DNA from: Diphasiastrum complanatum | Lineage: Eukaryota > Streptophyta > Lycopodiopsida > Lycopodiales > Lycopodiaceae | Length of the DNA stretch: 64,000 nucleotides | Direction: 5' to 3' | Assembly (NCBI GenBank): GCA_029204225.1 | Contig: CM055094.1 | Location: 28,260,107 to 28,324,106, forward strand | Shown: in pieces, positions 42,800 through 55,130 of the stretch | Layout of the letters: every line of letters begins with the position of its first letter | How positions within the stretch are numbered: position 1 is the stretch's first letter | The notes under the pieces: generated by a model | The model's database searches: none | The model's input: only the letters and a program-made list of their open reading frames with translations | What the model was told of the DNA's origin: nothing | Position numbers and translations under genes: made by a program

Positions 42800-44443
42800 T
42801 CCTAGATCTGTGATTCTACTTACAGAGAGCAGATTCGTAGATAACTTTGGTACATACAGGACTTTAGAGAGTAGCTTAGACTAATCATCCACAAAGCATA
42901 ATCTTACAGTGCCTTCACCTTTAATAGCTTGTGTGCTATTGTCGCCAAGGTGAATGAACTTCTGGGTACTGTAAGGTGTATAGGACTCGAAACAGCCAAT
43001 GAGGCTAGTCATGTGCTGAGTGGCTCCAGAATCCAGCAACCACGAACTATCGTTAGATGCTTCTTGATGGTTGGTCATGAAGGCATCATGATCTGCTTCT
43101 TGAATAAGCTGTGGAGCTTCTGCAGCTGCATTTGCCACTTGATTCGACTATCCCTTGCTATTGTTCTTCGCTTGAAGTATTCGACATTCTTGAATTTTGT
43201 GGTTGTTTCATTTGTAGTATCTGCAGAACAGCTTCTTCTTTGTCTGCGAATTCGACTGTTCCTTGTGCTGAGCTGGTTTCTGGTCTTGCTTTGATTGCTT
43301 CGGGCCTTTCTTCTTCTTCTGCTTTGTCGTGCTCTTGTTGGTGTACAAGGCATGAGAATTGACTGAGGAACTCAAGGCTTCGTTCCTTCGCGTGTCTTCT
43401 TGCAACAACATAGTGATGACTCTCGAAAGAGTCAATTCTGGATGAGTCGTGATGATCATCACCCAACTGTCGCAAGAATTTGGCAAGCTTGTAAGCAGTT
43501 GCATCACTGCATCTTGATCGTCTATGACAGATCCGACAACGGCCATTTGTCTTAGCAGGTTTTTGAATTGATTAATGTGATTCTGCAAAGAATCACCATT
43601 CGTCATCTTGAGGGAGTAGAATCCTAGATCTGTGATTCTACTTACAGAGAGCAGATTCGTAGATAATTTTGGTACATACAGGACTTTAGAGAGTAGATTA
43701 GACTAATCATTCGCAAAGCATAGTCTTACAGTGCCTTCACCTTTAATAGCTTGTGTGCTATTGTCGCCAAGGTGAACGAACTTCTGGGTACTGTAAGGTG
43801 TATAGGACTCGAAACAGCCAATGAGGCTAGTCATGTGCTGAGTGCCTCCAGAATCCAGCAACCACGAACTGTCGTTAGATGCTTCTTGATGGTTGGTCAT
43901 GAAGACATCATGATCTGCTACTTGAATAAGCTGTGGAGCTTCTGCAGCTGCATTTGCCACTTGATTCGACTATCCCTTGCTATTGTTCTTCGCTTGAAGT
44001 ATTCGACAGTCTTGAATTTTGTGGTTGTTTCATTTGTAGTATCTGCAGAACAGCTTCTTCTTTGTCTGCGAATTCGATTGTTCCTTGTGTTGAGCTGGTT
44101 TCTGGTCTTGCTTTGATTGCTTCGGGCCTTTCTTCTTCTTCTGTTTTGTCGTGCTCTTGTTGGTGTACAAGGCATGAGAATCGGCTGAGGAACTCAAGGC
44201 TTCGTTCCTTCACGTGTCTTCCTGCAACAACATAGTGATGACTCTCGAAAGAGTCAATTCTGGATGAGTCGTGATGATCATCACCCAGCTGTCGCAAGAA
44301 TTTGGCAAGCTTGTAAGCAGTTGCATCACTACGTCTTGATCGTCTATGATAGATCTGACAGCGGCCATTTGTCTTAGCAGGTTCTTGAATTGATTAATGT
44401 GATTCTGCAAAGAATCACCATTCGTCATTTGAGGGAGTAGAAT
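42800..44443 (-). repeat. 822-bp tandem duplication within copia gag-protease
   Basis: Copies 42800-43621 and 43622-44443 align without gaps beyond 1-3 bases and differ at only about 25 positions by eye. Both encode the gag end (NHINQFKNLLRQM to ALYTNKS), the knuckle region, and the protease motif WLLDSGATQHMT / WLLDSGGTQHMT with SLIGCFESYTPYSTQKF. One copy has Gly in place of Ala after the catalytic DSG. The duplication is therefore younger than most repeats nearby. Confidence 0.9.
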
Positions 44444-44484
44444 TTTTTCCTGATATGTAGCTTGGAAGCTATATCTTGCACTTC

Positions 44485-44770
44485 CTATAGTGTGCTCAAG
44501 AAGTCCCAGACTTCTTTCGATGTCTGAGCCTCGGATATATGGCCGATCTGAGTATCCGTGATGTTGAGGATGATCAATCCGAAAGCTTTTCCATCCTTCA
44601 ACTTCCATCTGGCGATTGTCGCGTCGTCCGCTTCGGGTTTCTCTTTTGCACCTGTAACAACGTCGTACAATTCTTTTGCCATTAGTACAGTTTTCATCTT
44701 AAATTTTCACCAAAGGTAATTGGCTCCATCAAGATTGTCCATGATAGGACTGGCTTTCCCTTGGGAATCC
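44485..44770 (-). pseudogene. Copia gag N-terminal part
   Basis: MDSQGKPVLSWTILMEPITF-like start in broken frame near 44770, then MKTVLMAKELYDVVTGAKEKPEADDATIARWKLKDGK at 44697-44590 and LNITDTQIGHISEAQTSKEVWDFLSTL, typical copia gag. The next frame (44608-44210) continues with YQEKILLPQMTNGDSLQNHINQFKNLLRQM. Confidence 0.75.
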
Positions 44771-44923
44771 ATGTGGAAGAATTAGTCTAAGTGATAGGAG
44801 AAACTATCAGTGACTTAAGTATGAAAATTTGATAATTACAGAACAAGAAAACAATTACTTTATCGGCTAGTAGAGTCTTGTACTGTGGAAGCTAATCAAG
44901 CTATGAAGATTGCTCTGATACCA

Positions 44924-45522
44924 TGTTGGAGAGAGGGGGAGAAGAAATGACGAACACGAACGAGAAACGAACTCAAACAAGAAACGAACGAGAAGCGAAC
45001 TCGAACAGAAAATGTTCGTGCGCAACAGAATGAATTATTTGACTCTCTCTGTAAGCATGACTACGCCTATCAGAATGAAGAGAACTTTAGTGATAGATAT
45101 TACAGTCATTCTAGATTACGTAGCCAAACATTTAATGGATGAAGTGCTAGATGAATTATTTGTCGCAAATTGCAAGACAAATTATCTGTCACGAATGATT
45201 CGCGAAGAGCTAGACTGTGCTCGACTGATAATTAGTCGTGGACTGTTCGTGAAAGACAAGACTAAAAGCTGATTGTCTATTACTATAAAGAGAAGCTAGA
45301 AAGATCAGACAAAATAAGAACAAGCATAACAATATTAACACAGATCTGAATGCAAAACAAAGAGCTGTATCAGATTAAGTATATCATGTATACAAGTTAA
45401 TAATGCGGCAGAGCACAATACAATAGCAGACGAAACCGCGTGCCCTACGAAGCTTATTTTTTTTGTCTGTAATAAGGAATGAAACCTCTGTTGATTTCAC
45501 ACATGTGGATTGTCCACAACAT
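44924..45522 (-). repeat. Probable copia 5' LTR
   Basis: Starts TGTTGGAGAG next to the primer-binding site and may end at CCACAACA (45522), giving TGTTG...CAACA termini. No second copy was found in the window, so the outer limit is provisional. Confidence 0.5.
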
Positions 45523-46229
45523 GTACTTGTGATCTCCTAAGGTGTGTAGATGCACCAAGATCAAGACTATATTGAGATTCAAGATCAATCTTAGATCCTA
45601 TGGCAAAAACACACTACTACATGGATTCAATCACTTCCAACTCTCACTCACACGTGTGGGAAGTATTAAAAAAATATTCTAAGTAAAAACAAGCTGCTCT
45701 CCTCAGGTAGAGAGAGAAAAAACATCATGAGCTCTCGGGTAGAGAGAGAAAGCTAGAAATTCAATGACACTCAAAATCCACACAATCACTTAATCAATTA
45801 GATCCAAAATGAGGAGTACAATGATACTAGTAGATCCACGAGCTACCACTATGCTTAACTATGACTGGACCACACTTTGTCACCTCTTAATCCTATTGGA
45901 CTATTGATCCATGCACCTCTTAATTCTATTGGACTATATTCAAGCACACCTCAAATTCCTATTGGACCACATATGGTTCCACCTCTAAATCCTATTGGAA
46001 CTCTTAGAATTCATCAAACAAAGGCATTACACTTGTCTACACTCTAATTGGCACGAGTTTAGCCTCTTACTCTATTTTGGCTCAATAGTGGCATTACAAG
46101 TGGAAATGCATAATTTGCCATTTATGCCAAATTTGTTCCTATCAACATCCTACACCTAGATACTTGATGTAAAAAACATAAGACCCCTATATCTAACATA
46201 GATAATCTTTTTCAATTCTTCACACTCCT

Positions 46230-46620
46230 AAAAAATTATCTATGAAGATTTAAGCATTGATCTTGATATAACTCCAAGACTAGATCTATGCTTGATGAAA
46301 GCACTTTTGCTCAAAGGCTTGGTGAGTAGATCGGCAATACAAGAGGATGAGTTGACATGCTCCAAATAGATTTCTCCTCAAATAAGCTTTTCTCTCACAA
46401 AATGGTGTGCCACTTCTATGTGCTTGCTTCTTGCATGAAATATGGGACTATTGGGAAGAGCTTGGGCCGAGATGTTATCACACTTGATCATTGGTAAATC
46501 ATCTTCCTTGATGCACTTTAGCTCCATTAATAACCTCTTGATCCAAAACACCTCTTTGGTAGTTGTAGTGAGTGCTTTGTACTCGGCCTCACATGAAGAG
46601 AGAGATATAGTATCTTGCTT
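46230..46620 (-). pseudogene. Copia RNase H C-terminal part
   Basis: In the minus-strand reading: SEAEYKALTTTTKEV-like start, WIKRLLMELKCIKEDD, CDNISAQALPNSPIFHARSKHI, HHFVREKLIEGEIYLEHV, IADLLTKPLSKSAFI. These are the conserved end of copia RNase H. It follows directly on protease-downstream sequence, so integrase and RT were lost. Confidence 0.8.
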
Positions 46621-47023
46621 TTTGGAAAGCCAAGATATTAGATTGCCTCCAAGAAAATTCCTCCATAGAGATCTTGTTCACAAGAGCAACATTACAAGCA
46701 TTCATATACTCATTTGGATCTAGTTTACAGATGCCTCCAAATCTAGATCCTAATGCAAGTATCTCATCATTCTTTTTGATAGTGCAAGTATCAACATTGA
46801 ATTTTACATCAAGACCATTATCAAGCAATTGGCCAACACTAATAAGATTCTTAGTAAGCTTAGGTACATAAAGAACTTTAGAGAGAGAAAGAACTTTAGA
46901 GGATGCAAGCTTCAAGGGAATGTTCCCTATGCCTTCAATAGGACATTCAAAATCATTTGCAGTGTATATTGATTTCTTGACTCCATCATAAGATTCTTAG
47001 TAAGCTTAGGTACATAAAGAACT

Positions 47024-48105
47024 TTAGAGAGAGAAAGAGTCCTTGGAGCTACACATATGTGAAGAGGATCCACTATCAATATAGCATAGGCCGTCCTTCT
47101 TGAAAGGAGTAGATGAGAAACTAGATACCATAAGAGATCCCTCTCCATCACTTGCAATAATGTCTTCCTTCTCATTGGTAATGTTGGCTTGCTTGAGTTG
47201 ATTCTTCTTCTTGAAGCAATTGGTGGCATAATGGCCTTTCTTGCTACAATAAAAGCACTTGATCTTCTTCTTCTTGAGCTTGGATGATGAAGCATTAGAG
47301 GAATCATCTTCCTCCTCATCTTTGTCTTTGGATTTGACTTTGTCCTTGCTTGAGGATTGTTGATGTTGGTTCTTGCTCCTCCCTTTGTGCTTATCCTTGG
47401 CAAAGAGAGCTTTGCCATCATTATGAGTGAGAGAGAGCTTGTCCATCCTCAAAAGCTTGTACTCTTGTTTTGATTTTCTAAAATTAGCACACTTTGGAGA
47501 GCCTCCAAACTTGGTAGCTCCTCCTTAATGGCATAAGATTGGACAAGGTTATCAAATTCACTTCTGAAGCCATTGAGAATGACTTGAACTAGCTCATTTT
47601 GATTGATGGAATCACCAATACAAGCAAGTCCTCTATGAATATCTTTTACTCTCAAAACATAACTAGATGCACTCTCATCACTCTTTTGGCTACTTTGAAA
47701 GATTTGATTCTTAAGAGTGAGAAGCCTAGAGGTATTCTTAGCCTCATAGATAGTCTTGAGACAATCCCAAGCTTCTTTGGCTATTGTACAAGTACCTATC
47801 TCCCTCAATATCTCATTAGAGACATTCATCTTAATGTAGTGGAAAGCCATCCTAGCTCTCTTTTTGTATTTTTGAACCTCTTGAAGAACTTGTGGTTCTT
47901 CTTCAAGGCCAAGAACTATGTCCATCATGTCTTGAAGGATCAAGATGGACTCCATCCTCATTTTCCAAATTGAATAGTTTGAAGTGGACAATCTTTCACT
48001 TGGTTCCAACAAGGATGAACCCATTGAAGACATTTGAAGTGAAGAAAACTCAAATGATGAACAATAAATGTTGCTACACACTCTCAATAGAATCCAATAA
48101 TAGAG
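47024..48105 (-). pseudogene. Copia gag, zinc knuckle and protease start
   Basis: Gag is open from about 48036 (MSSMGSSLLEPSERLSTSNY, then WKMRMESILILQDMMDIV, IGTCTIAKEAWDCLKTIYEA, LTLKNQIFQSSQKSDES, ELVQVILNGF). A frame change near 47450 leads to a basic stretch, the knuckle CFYCSKKGHYATNC and the protease motif YIDSGSSSHMCSS. The gag is of the same subfamily as 39039-40031. Confidence 0.85.
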
Positions 48106-48600
48106 TACTATCTCCTCATCTGAAAGATCTTGCAACTATTTGTGAATTGATTCTCACTAGCTACACAAATCTCTCTAAAACAAGATCTATTTCACATCAA
48201 ATGATGGATTATAGGCAAAGTTAGAATCAAACACTCTTAGCACGTGTGAAGTACACTAAGAAACCAAATTTGACTCAAATACAATGATATTGCATGAAAC
48301 AAAATGGCTAAGATCTCAAAACAGTGCCTAGATCACATATAGATGAGACTGGTAAGCATACAACTATGATTTTGGATCAACCAAGCAATCTCTTGACCAA
48401 ACCAAATGTTTCCACCCAGGTCTAGGTGGCCTACCTAACCCTCTTTAAAAGCTTATAACTTTTGATTGGCTCAACCAAATGGAATGAAACTGATTGCATC
48501 AAAAACTAGACAAAAATAGCTTCAAAACAAGGTATCAAACAAGATAAATGGATCAAGCATGAGAGAGAACTTCTAAACTGAAATTGGATGTTCCTCACAC

Positions 48601-49146
48601 GTGTCAAACGTGATCTCTATTAAGAGATCTGTAGATAATAATATTAAAGGTTTTTGTGTCAAGATGAATTCGGCAAGCAATACGCATAAGGATGTAGATA
48701 TTTACCTTCCATATTTAAGTAAATATATTCCTACAGATGTTCTCCATTCAGTGGATTGGCAGATCGTCAGTTTGGAGGTAAATTTTGTCTTTCTTAATAG
48801 CATTTTGAAATCAGTATTCTAATGTATTTGTTTCATTCTAATTCATTCTGTTTCATAATTGATTTCTTGTGTGCTGAATTTTTTTTGTAGTCACCCCAAC
48901 AAAATGATTCATTCAGCTATGGGTGGTACACATTATACAATGCCAAGTTATTTTTTGAGTGGTTCAACCTTCAGGAAGATCTTGATATTTCTAAGGTAAT
49001 AAATTTTGTTTATTCTTATTTTTAGAATCATGAATAGTTTTCTATTTTGTTGATGTTTTTAGCCATTACTAATACATGAATGTTCTATCTTGCAGTTTAC
49101 ACTTCCTGAGTACACATCAAGCCAGGTGTACAGATTTAGACAATAA
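48601..49146 (+). pseudogene. C48 (Ulp1-like) cysteine protease fragment, catalytic Cys lost
   Basis: Three plus-strand exons: about 48601-48777 (DVDIYLPYLSKYIPTD..SVDWQIVSLE, donor GTAAAT), 48891-48995 (after TTTTTGTAG: SPQQNDSFSYGWYTLYNAK, FFEWFNLQEDLDISK, donor GTAATA) and 49096-49146 (FTLPEYTSSQVYRFRQ, stop). The middle exon matches the end of the Ulp1/SENP catalytic domain, where PQQ-x-N-xx-DCG-x-Y is usual. Here the Cys is Tyr (SYGWY). Ulp1 domains process SUMO in host proteins, but plant Mutator and CACTA transposons also carry them. No transposon end was found here. All junctions are in phase, and only the catalytic His-Asp part upstream is not visible. Confidence 0.5.
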
Positions 49147-50170
49147 ATTATCCTGAGTATACTGGCTAGGGCAAGGCTTCAGCCTCCCATTATTGATGAT
49201 GGTGCAAAGGATGATGTAGTTAAACTAAATTGAATGCCAACATAGTCACTATTACTGCGTATACCATATTTTATGTAATTGTACATACTGTATTTCTATA
49301 ACTGTAACTAGTATAGTTAGAAAATTTCATTACACTAACCAGCATAGTCAAGTAAATTTAACTTGAGGTATTGACGTCGGACAGATTAGCACGTGTCGGG
49401 CAGGAAGAAGAAACCAATGGGATATGTCCATGCTGTCCAGAAACAAATTTCAAAGTTTTCTATATTGCATTTTTTTTTCAGTTAATTTGAACTATGTTAC
49501 GTAGATTTCAAATCTGTGCATTTTGATTGGGCCTGGTGACGGTCGAAACTAAAGAAAAAAAATAAAGTATCTTTACAAAGGGTCTTTTTGATATTGAGAA
49601 CTCCTCTAATGTGTCCATCAAAAATTGATTGCGCACCGATCACAAACGCCAAGCAACCTTCCTACGAAATTTCAAAATTTTGATTGGCTAAAGTTCCAAT
49701 TCAGCTGACAACTCATGTCTTCGAATCCATTCACATGTCCGAGCTTGGCAAGCCTCCATATGCTAGAAACTGCACTAGTGCTTCACTTTTCACTTTCTAC
49801 ATGTCGTAAACCCCGGACTCTCGAAAAACTCTTCTCCCGAAGCTCTTTTCCATGGCTACATTGTACTGTGTACACTCCCTATATGGTTCTGATACCAACT
49901 TAGAATTTGCTCCAAACAGGATTACAGATCATGCAACACAGTAACACAGACAGAAAGAACGCTCCACTCCAAGCTCACATAGCAACTGTATTTCTCAAAA
50001 TCAAAATACATTGTACATATAGTTTTTCACAATGGCAACCCATGCATGGCCCAGGTTGCCGTTGATGAGACGCGTGTCCTGTCGACTCGCCTCATGGCGA
50101 GGCCAACTAGTCCTTATCCACTGATCAGTAGTTCTACTTTAAATCTAACTAGAAGAAATGAGGAGAGTGT
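49147..50170. other. Unassigned sequence with an LTR edge and primer site
   Basis: No gene. A primer-binding-site variant GTTCTGATACCA at 49887-49898 (plus strand) suggests that a minus-strand LTR begins close by at about 49899 (CTTAGAATTTGCTCC). 49715-49880 has a short ORF with no match. The rest is AT-rich. Confidence 0.35.
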
Positions 50171-52640
50171 GGTCCAAATTTTTGCCATCTAGGACACTTT
50201 GTCAGCTATAGAAAAACTCCACAATGTATTAGTGGCTGAAGAGTATAGGATGCTCCACACCAAGGCAAGAATGAGTTCATTGTCTTTGCAGGATGGAGAT
50301 GAGAAAGCCAATTTCTCATTCAAGGGCAAAAATAAGACCGATAGAAAGAAGAAACATCCAAAGGAGGCCAAAGAAGAGGATGAAGCATCAAGCTCAAAGG
50401 GCAAGAATGACAAGTCAAAGCAAAAATGCTTTTTTTTGTGGAAAAAACGGGCTTTATGCATCCGAATGCTACAAGAGGCTAAGAGCACAAGAGGAGGAGG
50501 AAAAACAAGGAAACCTTGCATAGGAAGAGGAGGATGATGAAGTTGATGTATTCTTGATGGCTTCTACATCCTCACCAACAAGCAATAGCAATTCAGAGAC
50601 ACTTGGTGGATTGATAGTGGGGCTAGCTCCCACATGACTTGTAAAAAGGACTTTTTCTCAACCTGACACTCATTCAATGATGCTAACAAGTTTATCTTTA
50701 CTGCAAGTGATGAAGAGTGTAAGATAGATGGTGTTAGTACCATCTCTTTGTATCTAGAATACTCAATAGGTATGGATCTAGAAAATGTCCTTCATGTACA
50801 ATCAATTACCAAAAATATGTTATGTGTTGGTCAACTTTTAAAAAGTGGTTTGGATGTCCACTTTAAGCATGGAGTTTGTTCCATTTTGAAGAATGATGTT
50901 TGCATTGCAAAAGGATTTAAACATGGAAGATCGTTTAAATTGGAAGCTAATATTACTTTTGAGAATGTGAGCTTGGCAAAAGGAGGAGATCTTGGCAAAG
51001 TGTGATCTTGCTAGCATTGAGGAAGAGCATCAAAAGTAGAAAGATCTTGAGGATCAGCCTCAAAGCATGAGAGTTCCAAGGTGGTCCTTAATGACAAAGG
51101 CCGAGTCATTAAATTGCATGCAAATTGTCCATTCAAGTGTGCATCTTGCAAGGATTGAGAGCATTGGAGACTCTACTATTTTTGGATAGTATTAGTAGAC
51201 GTAAAGTGGCTTGTTTCTTATCTTTAAGATTCATGGTGGTTAGTACTTTGTGTGACAAGACAATGAAATTCGATGCTTTTAAATCTACATTTGTTGTTGA
51301 CAAAGCAATTTCATTGGATAACTATTTTTGTAATAGTTTGAATAGAGTCATAAAAGTTGAAACATCATTGGTTTTGAAAATCTTTGTGTGCTCATGCTTT
51401 GTGCATGATCATTCCAATGTAAGGACCAAAGATTATCCTACATCTTTCAAGAGTGAAAGATTTGTAAATTTGAAGAAGCTCCTTTGGATCAACACCTTAT
51501 TCAATTCACTGATGGTTTGGAGTCAAGTCAAGTGGAGGACCAAGCTCAAGACCCGAGGACTCCAAGAAGAACCATGAGTATCAAGATGGAGCCATCAAGA
51601 CTCAATCACATGGATCAAGCAAGGCAAGTTGTCTTTGGCAACATTATGTATGCACTTAATAGTTTAATTGATGTATCTTCAAGTGCACAAAATTTCTTGT
51701 AATACATGGCTTGGCATGATGTATAGTTTTTTGAAGTTTGCTACACGTATATGGACACATTTGTGGAACATCTTGTAAAGGATCCTTTAAGAGGTGACGA
51801 AAGATCTTTCATGGACATCATTCTCTATTGGAGTCTCAAAAGTTCCTTGTTTGTAGCTGGATTTTTTAGACACTTCTAAAAGCATTCGTTCATCTAGCAA
51901 TAGATCAAGCTAAATTTGAGGAGGAGTGTGAAGAATGGCCAAAAATTGGCAAATCTAGCTTGATCAAATCTAGCTTGATCAAAAACCATGTAGAATCATG
52001 TAAAATGTACATAAGTGGGTCTCACACGTATGAGGCCATGGATCCACGTGGGAAACCTGTTCTAGTGTAGGTTAGATCAAGTCTAAAGAGTAGGTTAAGT
52101 CAATTTGGTAGTGACTCCTAGTTTATAGGACCTAAATCCTACATTTAAGGTGAAAATTGACCAACTAGCCACCTACTTGACATGACTCTAGGAAAGATGC
52201 TAGGGTTGCAAAATAGGGCAAGAGAGCCAAGTTAACTTCCTTATTACATGCTGGAAATTCACCTACCTTTACAAAGGAAGCCACTTTTGCTATGTATTTC
52301 ATCTTTCCATAGTGAGAAGATAGATTTATTTTTGGAGCTCATTGGCAATCTCGAGCTAGTTCACTATGTACATTGAGTTTTTGTGATCCAAATGAAACCA
52401 AATTGATTTCTACTTTAAACTCTATCTACAGGCCGTTGCAGGCTGTGGAACACATGTGTGGTCTCGAATCTCAATGTTGATCAATGCTTTGGAATGTTAA
52501 TGCTTGTTCTTTGTCAAATTGCCAATCTAGATCAACTTTTTGATGACTAGTTTTTTGATTGGTTGTTAAGCAAGCATGCAACCACTCTTGTGGATCATTC
52601 TAAGATCCATTTATGGTCCTAAAGTACAGTACTTTCACAA
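50170..52640 (+). mobile_element. Ty1/copia deletion derivative (gag-protease remnant and 3' LTR)
   Basis: The plus strand has the end of gag, a knuckle, a protease start, then an integrase-RT linker remnant (51484-51702), a purine tract TTTGAGGAGGAG (51914-51925) and an LTR-like start TGTGAAGAATGGCC (51926). Integrase and RT-RNase H are missing. The LTR runs to perhaps 52640 and has a strong family likeness (TGTGAAGA start) to the LTRs at 36209 and 46229. No 5' LTR is identified. Confidence 0.7.
50199..51005 (+). pseudogene. Copia gag end, zinc knuckle, protease
   Basis: 50199-50430 reads LHNVLVAEEYRM, a Lys/Glu-rich stretch and KQKCFF. A frameshift in a run of eight T (50430-50438) leads to CFFCGKNGLYASECYKR, a knuckle whose metal-binding His is Leu. 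About 50605 reads DTWWIDSGASSHMTCKKDFFS (protease DSG) then a stop. 50748-51005 reads LENVLHVQSITKNMLCVGQLLKSGLDVHF, as in copia protease-GAG-pre. Several breaks. Confidence 0.8.
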
Positions 52641-53529
52641 TTTTCACAAACCTGACATGAAAGATTTGTTTCAAACACATGAAAATTAGACCCAATCACC
52701 TCTTTTTTGTCGTTGATCTTAAATCCACCAGGTAGACACCTCTACCTAGTCTCAAAGATCAAATCCAAACTCCAAAAAAGTACATCGACAACCTTTGGAG
52801 CCTTACCCATCTCAATCTACGCTTCTAGCTCTTTCAAACAAGTGGTCAATTGGACTCTATGGATCAAAAACAAGATTGGTACAATATATCAAAGTAGATG
52901 CAACTCATGAGTGGTCTGAGCACTCCGCACAACAAAAGATACCTATTGATCCAAAAAAAAAACATCCAAACATAGTTCTCATTGAAGAATTAGAAGCTTT
53001 AAACCAATCGAGATCCTCAAACACTCTCTAATCTTAATTTTTTTCACTTGAAACTTTGATTGGAATAGTTTACCTTTAAGCATGCATGGATCTAGCTCTA
53101 ATACCATGTTAAAAATGTGCATTTAAGGACCTTGAATAGATCTACCACGACCTACATGCATGAGATTTTGTACACTATCAAATCACTCGATCTACTCGGA
53201 TTCTATGAAGCTATCAAACAAGATTTGGATCTTGGCAAGAGCTCTTGTACACAAAAAGTAATCATCCATCACTGGACAAGCAAGTTTTGTACATATTCAT
53301 GAAAAAACTAAGTGCTACTCAAGATTTTAGAGTGAGGAGAACAAGCATGAGTGATAGAAACTTAGACTTGCAGCCAACCATACTATATCTCATAATTAAC
53401 CGATATTTCTTTTTTGACAAAGACCAATATCATATTATGATTTTGTTTTAATTGGAACAATATCATGAGTCATTTCTCCATGTATGATTTACCAAAAATT
53501 ACAAAAACCGTGACTGTCCTCATGCTCTT
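52641..53529. other. Unassigned sequence with a possible LTR boundary
   Basis: GCTCTAATACCA (53096-53107) resembles a copia primer-binding site and is followed by TGTTAAAAATGTGC, an LTR-like start for a minus-strand element. 52795-53031 has an ORF without recognised motifs. No second LTR copy found. Confidence 0.3.
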
Positions 53530-55130
53530 GTGTGAGGAGACATAAATGTGGTGACATAATATCAGAATATTTTTTTTTTGTCATTTATCACATCCAAATC
53601 TTTATGCAAATTTGCATAAACGTAATATCATCGATTCATTGTCTTGATAATTTGACAATTTCAAAACTTAGAATATTTGTGAAAGTAATTGCAATTTGGT
53701 TTTTGGATTTTACAATAATAAAACACATATTCACAAAGGTAATTATGATTTTTCTGATTTAGTGTTACCAAGTTTTGGATTCAATATTCACAATTCACAA
53801 AATTGTATTTACAATTTTATCTTCAATCAAAACAATTTACAAATTTATATTAAAGACAATAATCATGATTTTAAGTATTCAATAATGCATTATTCATGAT
53901 TTAATCTATCATTTTTAAATTGATACTAAAAATTCAATATTCTTGAATTTATAATTAATATTTATATTTAACTAGCTACAATTTTATCATCATTATTTAC
54001 AAAAATATTCATCATTCTAAATTTGAGATATACAAAAATATTAATAATAATTAATTTTGATATTTTACAATTAAACGTGATCTCAAAATCAATTCTCATA
54101 TATTAATATTCGAGCTATGGATATTCAATATCTAGAATGTTAATATTAATAATAAAATTATTAATGTACTATATTTAAAATATTCATAACTAATAATAAA
54201 ATTATTCAAAGAGAATAATTTAAGATCTAATTTGATTAATGAATGTAGTGATGACTCAATAACATTATTACTAGATATTCCAAGAGTAATGATGATATTT
54301 GTGATTGAATTTTCAATTTCTAATCATTTACAACAATATAAATTATTTTACTTTGATATTTTTTAGACCATTTCAATTAAGGCCAAAACTTAAATAATTT
54401 TTTTAGATTTATGAAAAGTTGTACACCAAAATTTGAAAAGGAAAATAATGATAACAATCATAGTAATCAAAATCGACCCACACAATTTAATTTAAATGTT
54501 ATAAATAAATTTGAAAAAAAAAAAAAAAAAAAGACGTCTGTGAAAGACTCTTACTTTCGTACTAGAAAACTTTTTAACAATTTCACATATATTTGAAAGC
54601 CTAACTAGCTTATCACTAGATTTTTGAGTAAATTCGTAAGTTGAAAAAATGTTATATTGGTATGCTCAACATGCAAATCTATATGCTTTGTGAATAAAGA
54701 TAATGACAACATATTCGTGTAAAAGAAAAACTGATACAATATTCAAAAATATAAAAAATAAATAAAACTAGAACAAACAGTTGTTCAATCGAAGTGATTT
54801 TGAAAAGTACAAGAGTTGATTGAATTTGCAAAGTAGAAACACATGATTTTTATAATATTTTGAAAAAAAATAACAAAAAAGACAAGCCAATGCAAAAAAT
54901 AAATATTTTACAAATGATAATAACATGATTATCAATTTTGATTGATTAGATACAATAGTAGGATTAAAAACTCATCAATTGTTTGGTTAATAATTTTTAT
55001 TAAAAAAACATAGATTTTAGTTTTCTTGTCCAAGATAAGCTGTACAAAAATTTCTACTACATGATTGTATATTGAAATTTTAATTTACATTATTTAAGCT
55101 CTTCATTTTTTAATTAAAAAAGAAACATTC
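53530..55130. other. Very AT-rich non-coding stretch
   Basis: About 1.6 kb at around 80 per cent A+T by eye, with ATTAATAATAA-type runs and a poly-A tract at 54513-54531. No ORF with recognisable content and no match to the other repeats in the window. It could be a heavily mutated (methylated-C to T) repeat or an AT-rich matrix region. Confidence 0.45.

Larger units (their letters stand above)
41955..44923 (-). mobile_element. Ty1/copia element interior with internal tandem duplication
   Basis: A minus-strand copia interior reading gag, knuckle, protease, GAG-pre and integrase core. The primer-binding site GCTCTGATACCA is at 44912-44923 beside an LTR starting at 44924. An 822-bp duplication (42800-43621 and 43622-44443) repeats the knuckle-protease segment. 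The element stops abruptly at 41955 inside the integrase C-terminus (KALxDKTPxxVWTGxKPSLK), exactly where the neighbouring LTR ends, so RT and RNase H are gone. Confidence 0.85.
45523..48190 (-). mobile_element. Ty1/copia deletion derivative
   Basis: In the minus-strand direction: gag (48135-47449), knuckle and protease (47452-47024), a broken copy of the region after protease (46915-46720), then RNase H (about 46600-46290), a TAGGAG-type purine tract and an LTR-like start TGTGAAGAATTG at 46229. Integrase and RT are missing. A phrase encoding LSLSKVLYVPKLTKNL occurs twice (46885-46840 and 47035-46985), marking a small local duplication at the deletion. 45523-46229 is probably its 3' LTR. Confidence 0.75.

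Noticed and set aside
48601-48822. An independent 73-codon gene
   Set aside because: It is the first exon of the C48-like fragment; the end of the ORF is intron sequence after the GTAAAT donor.
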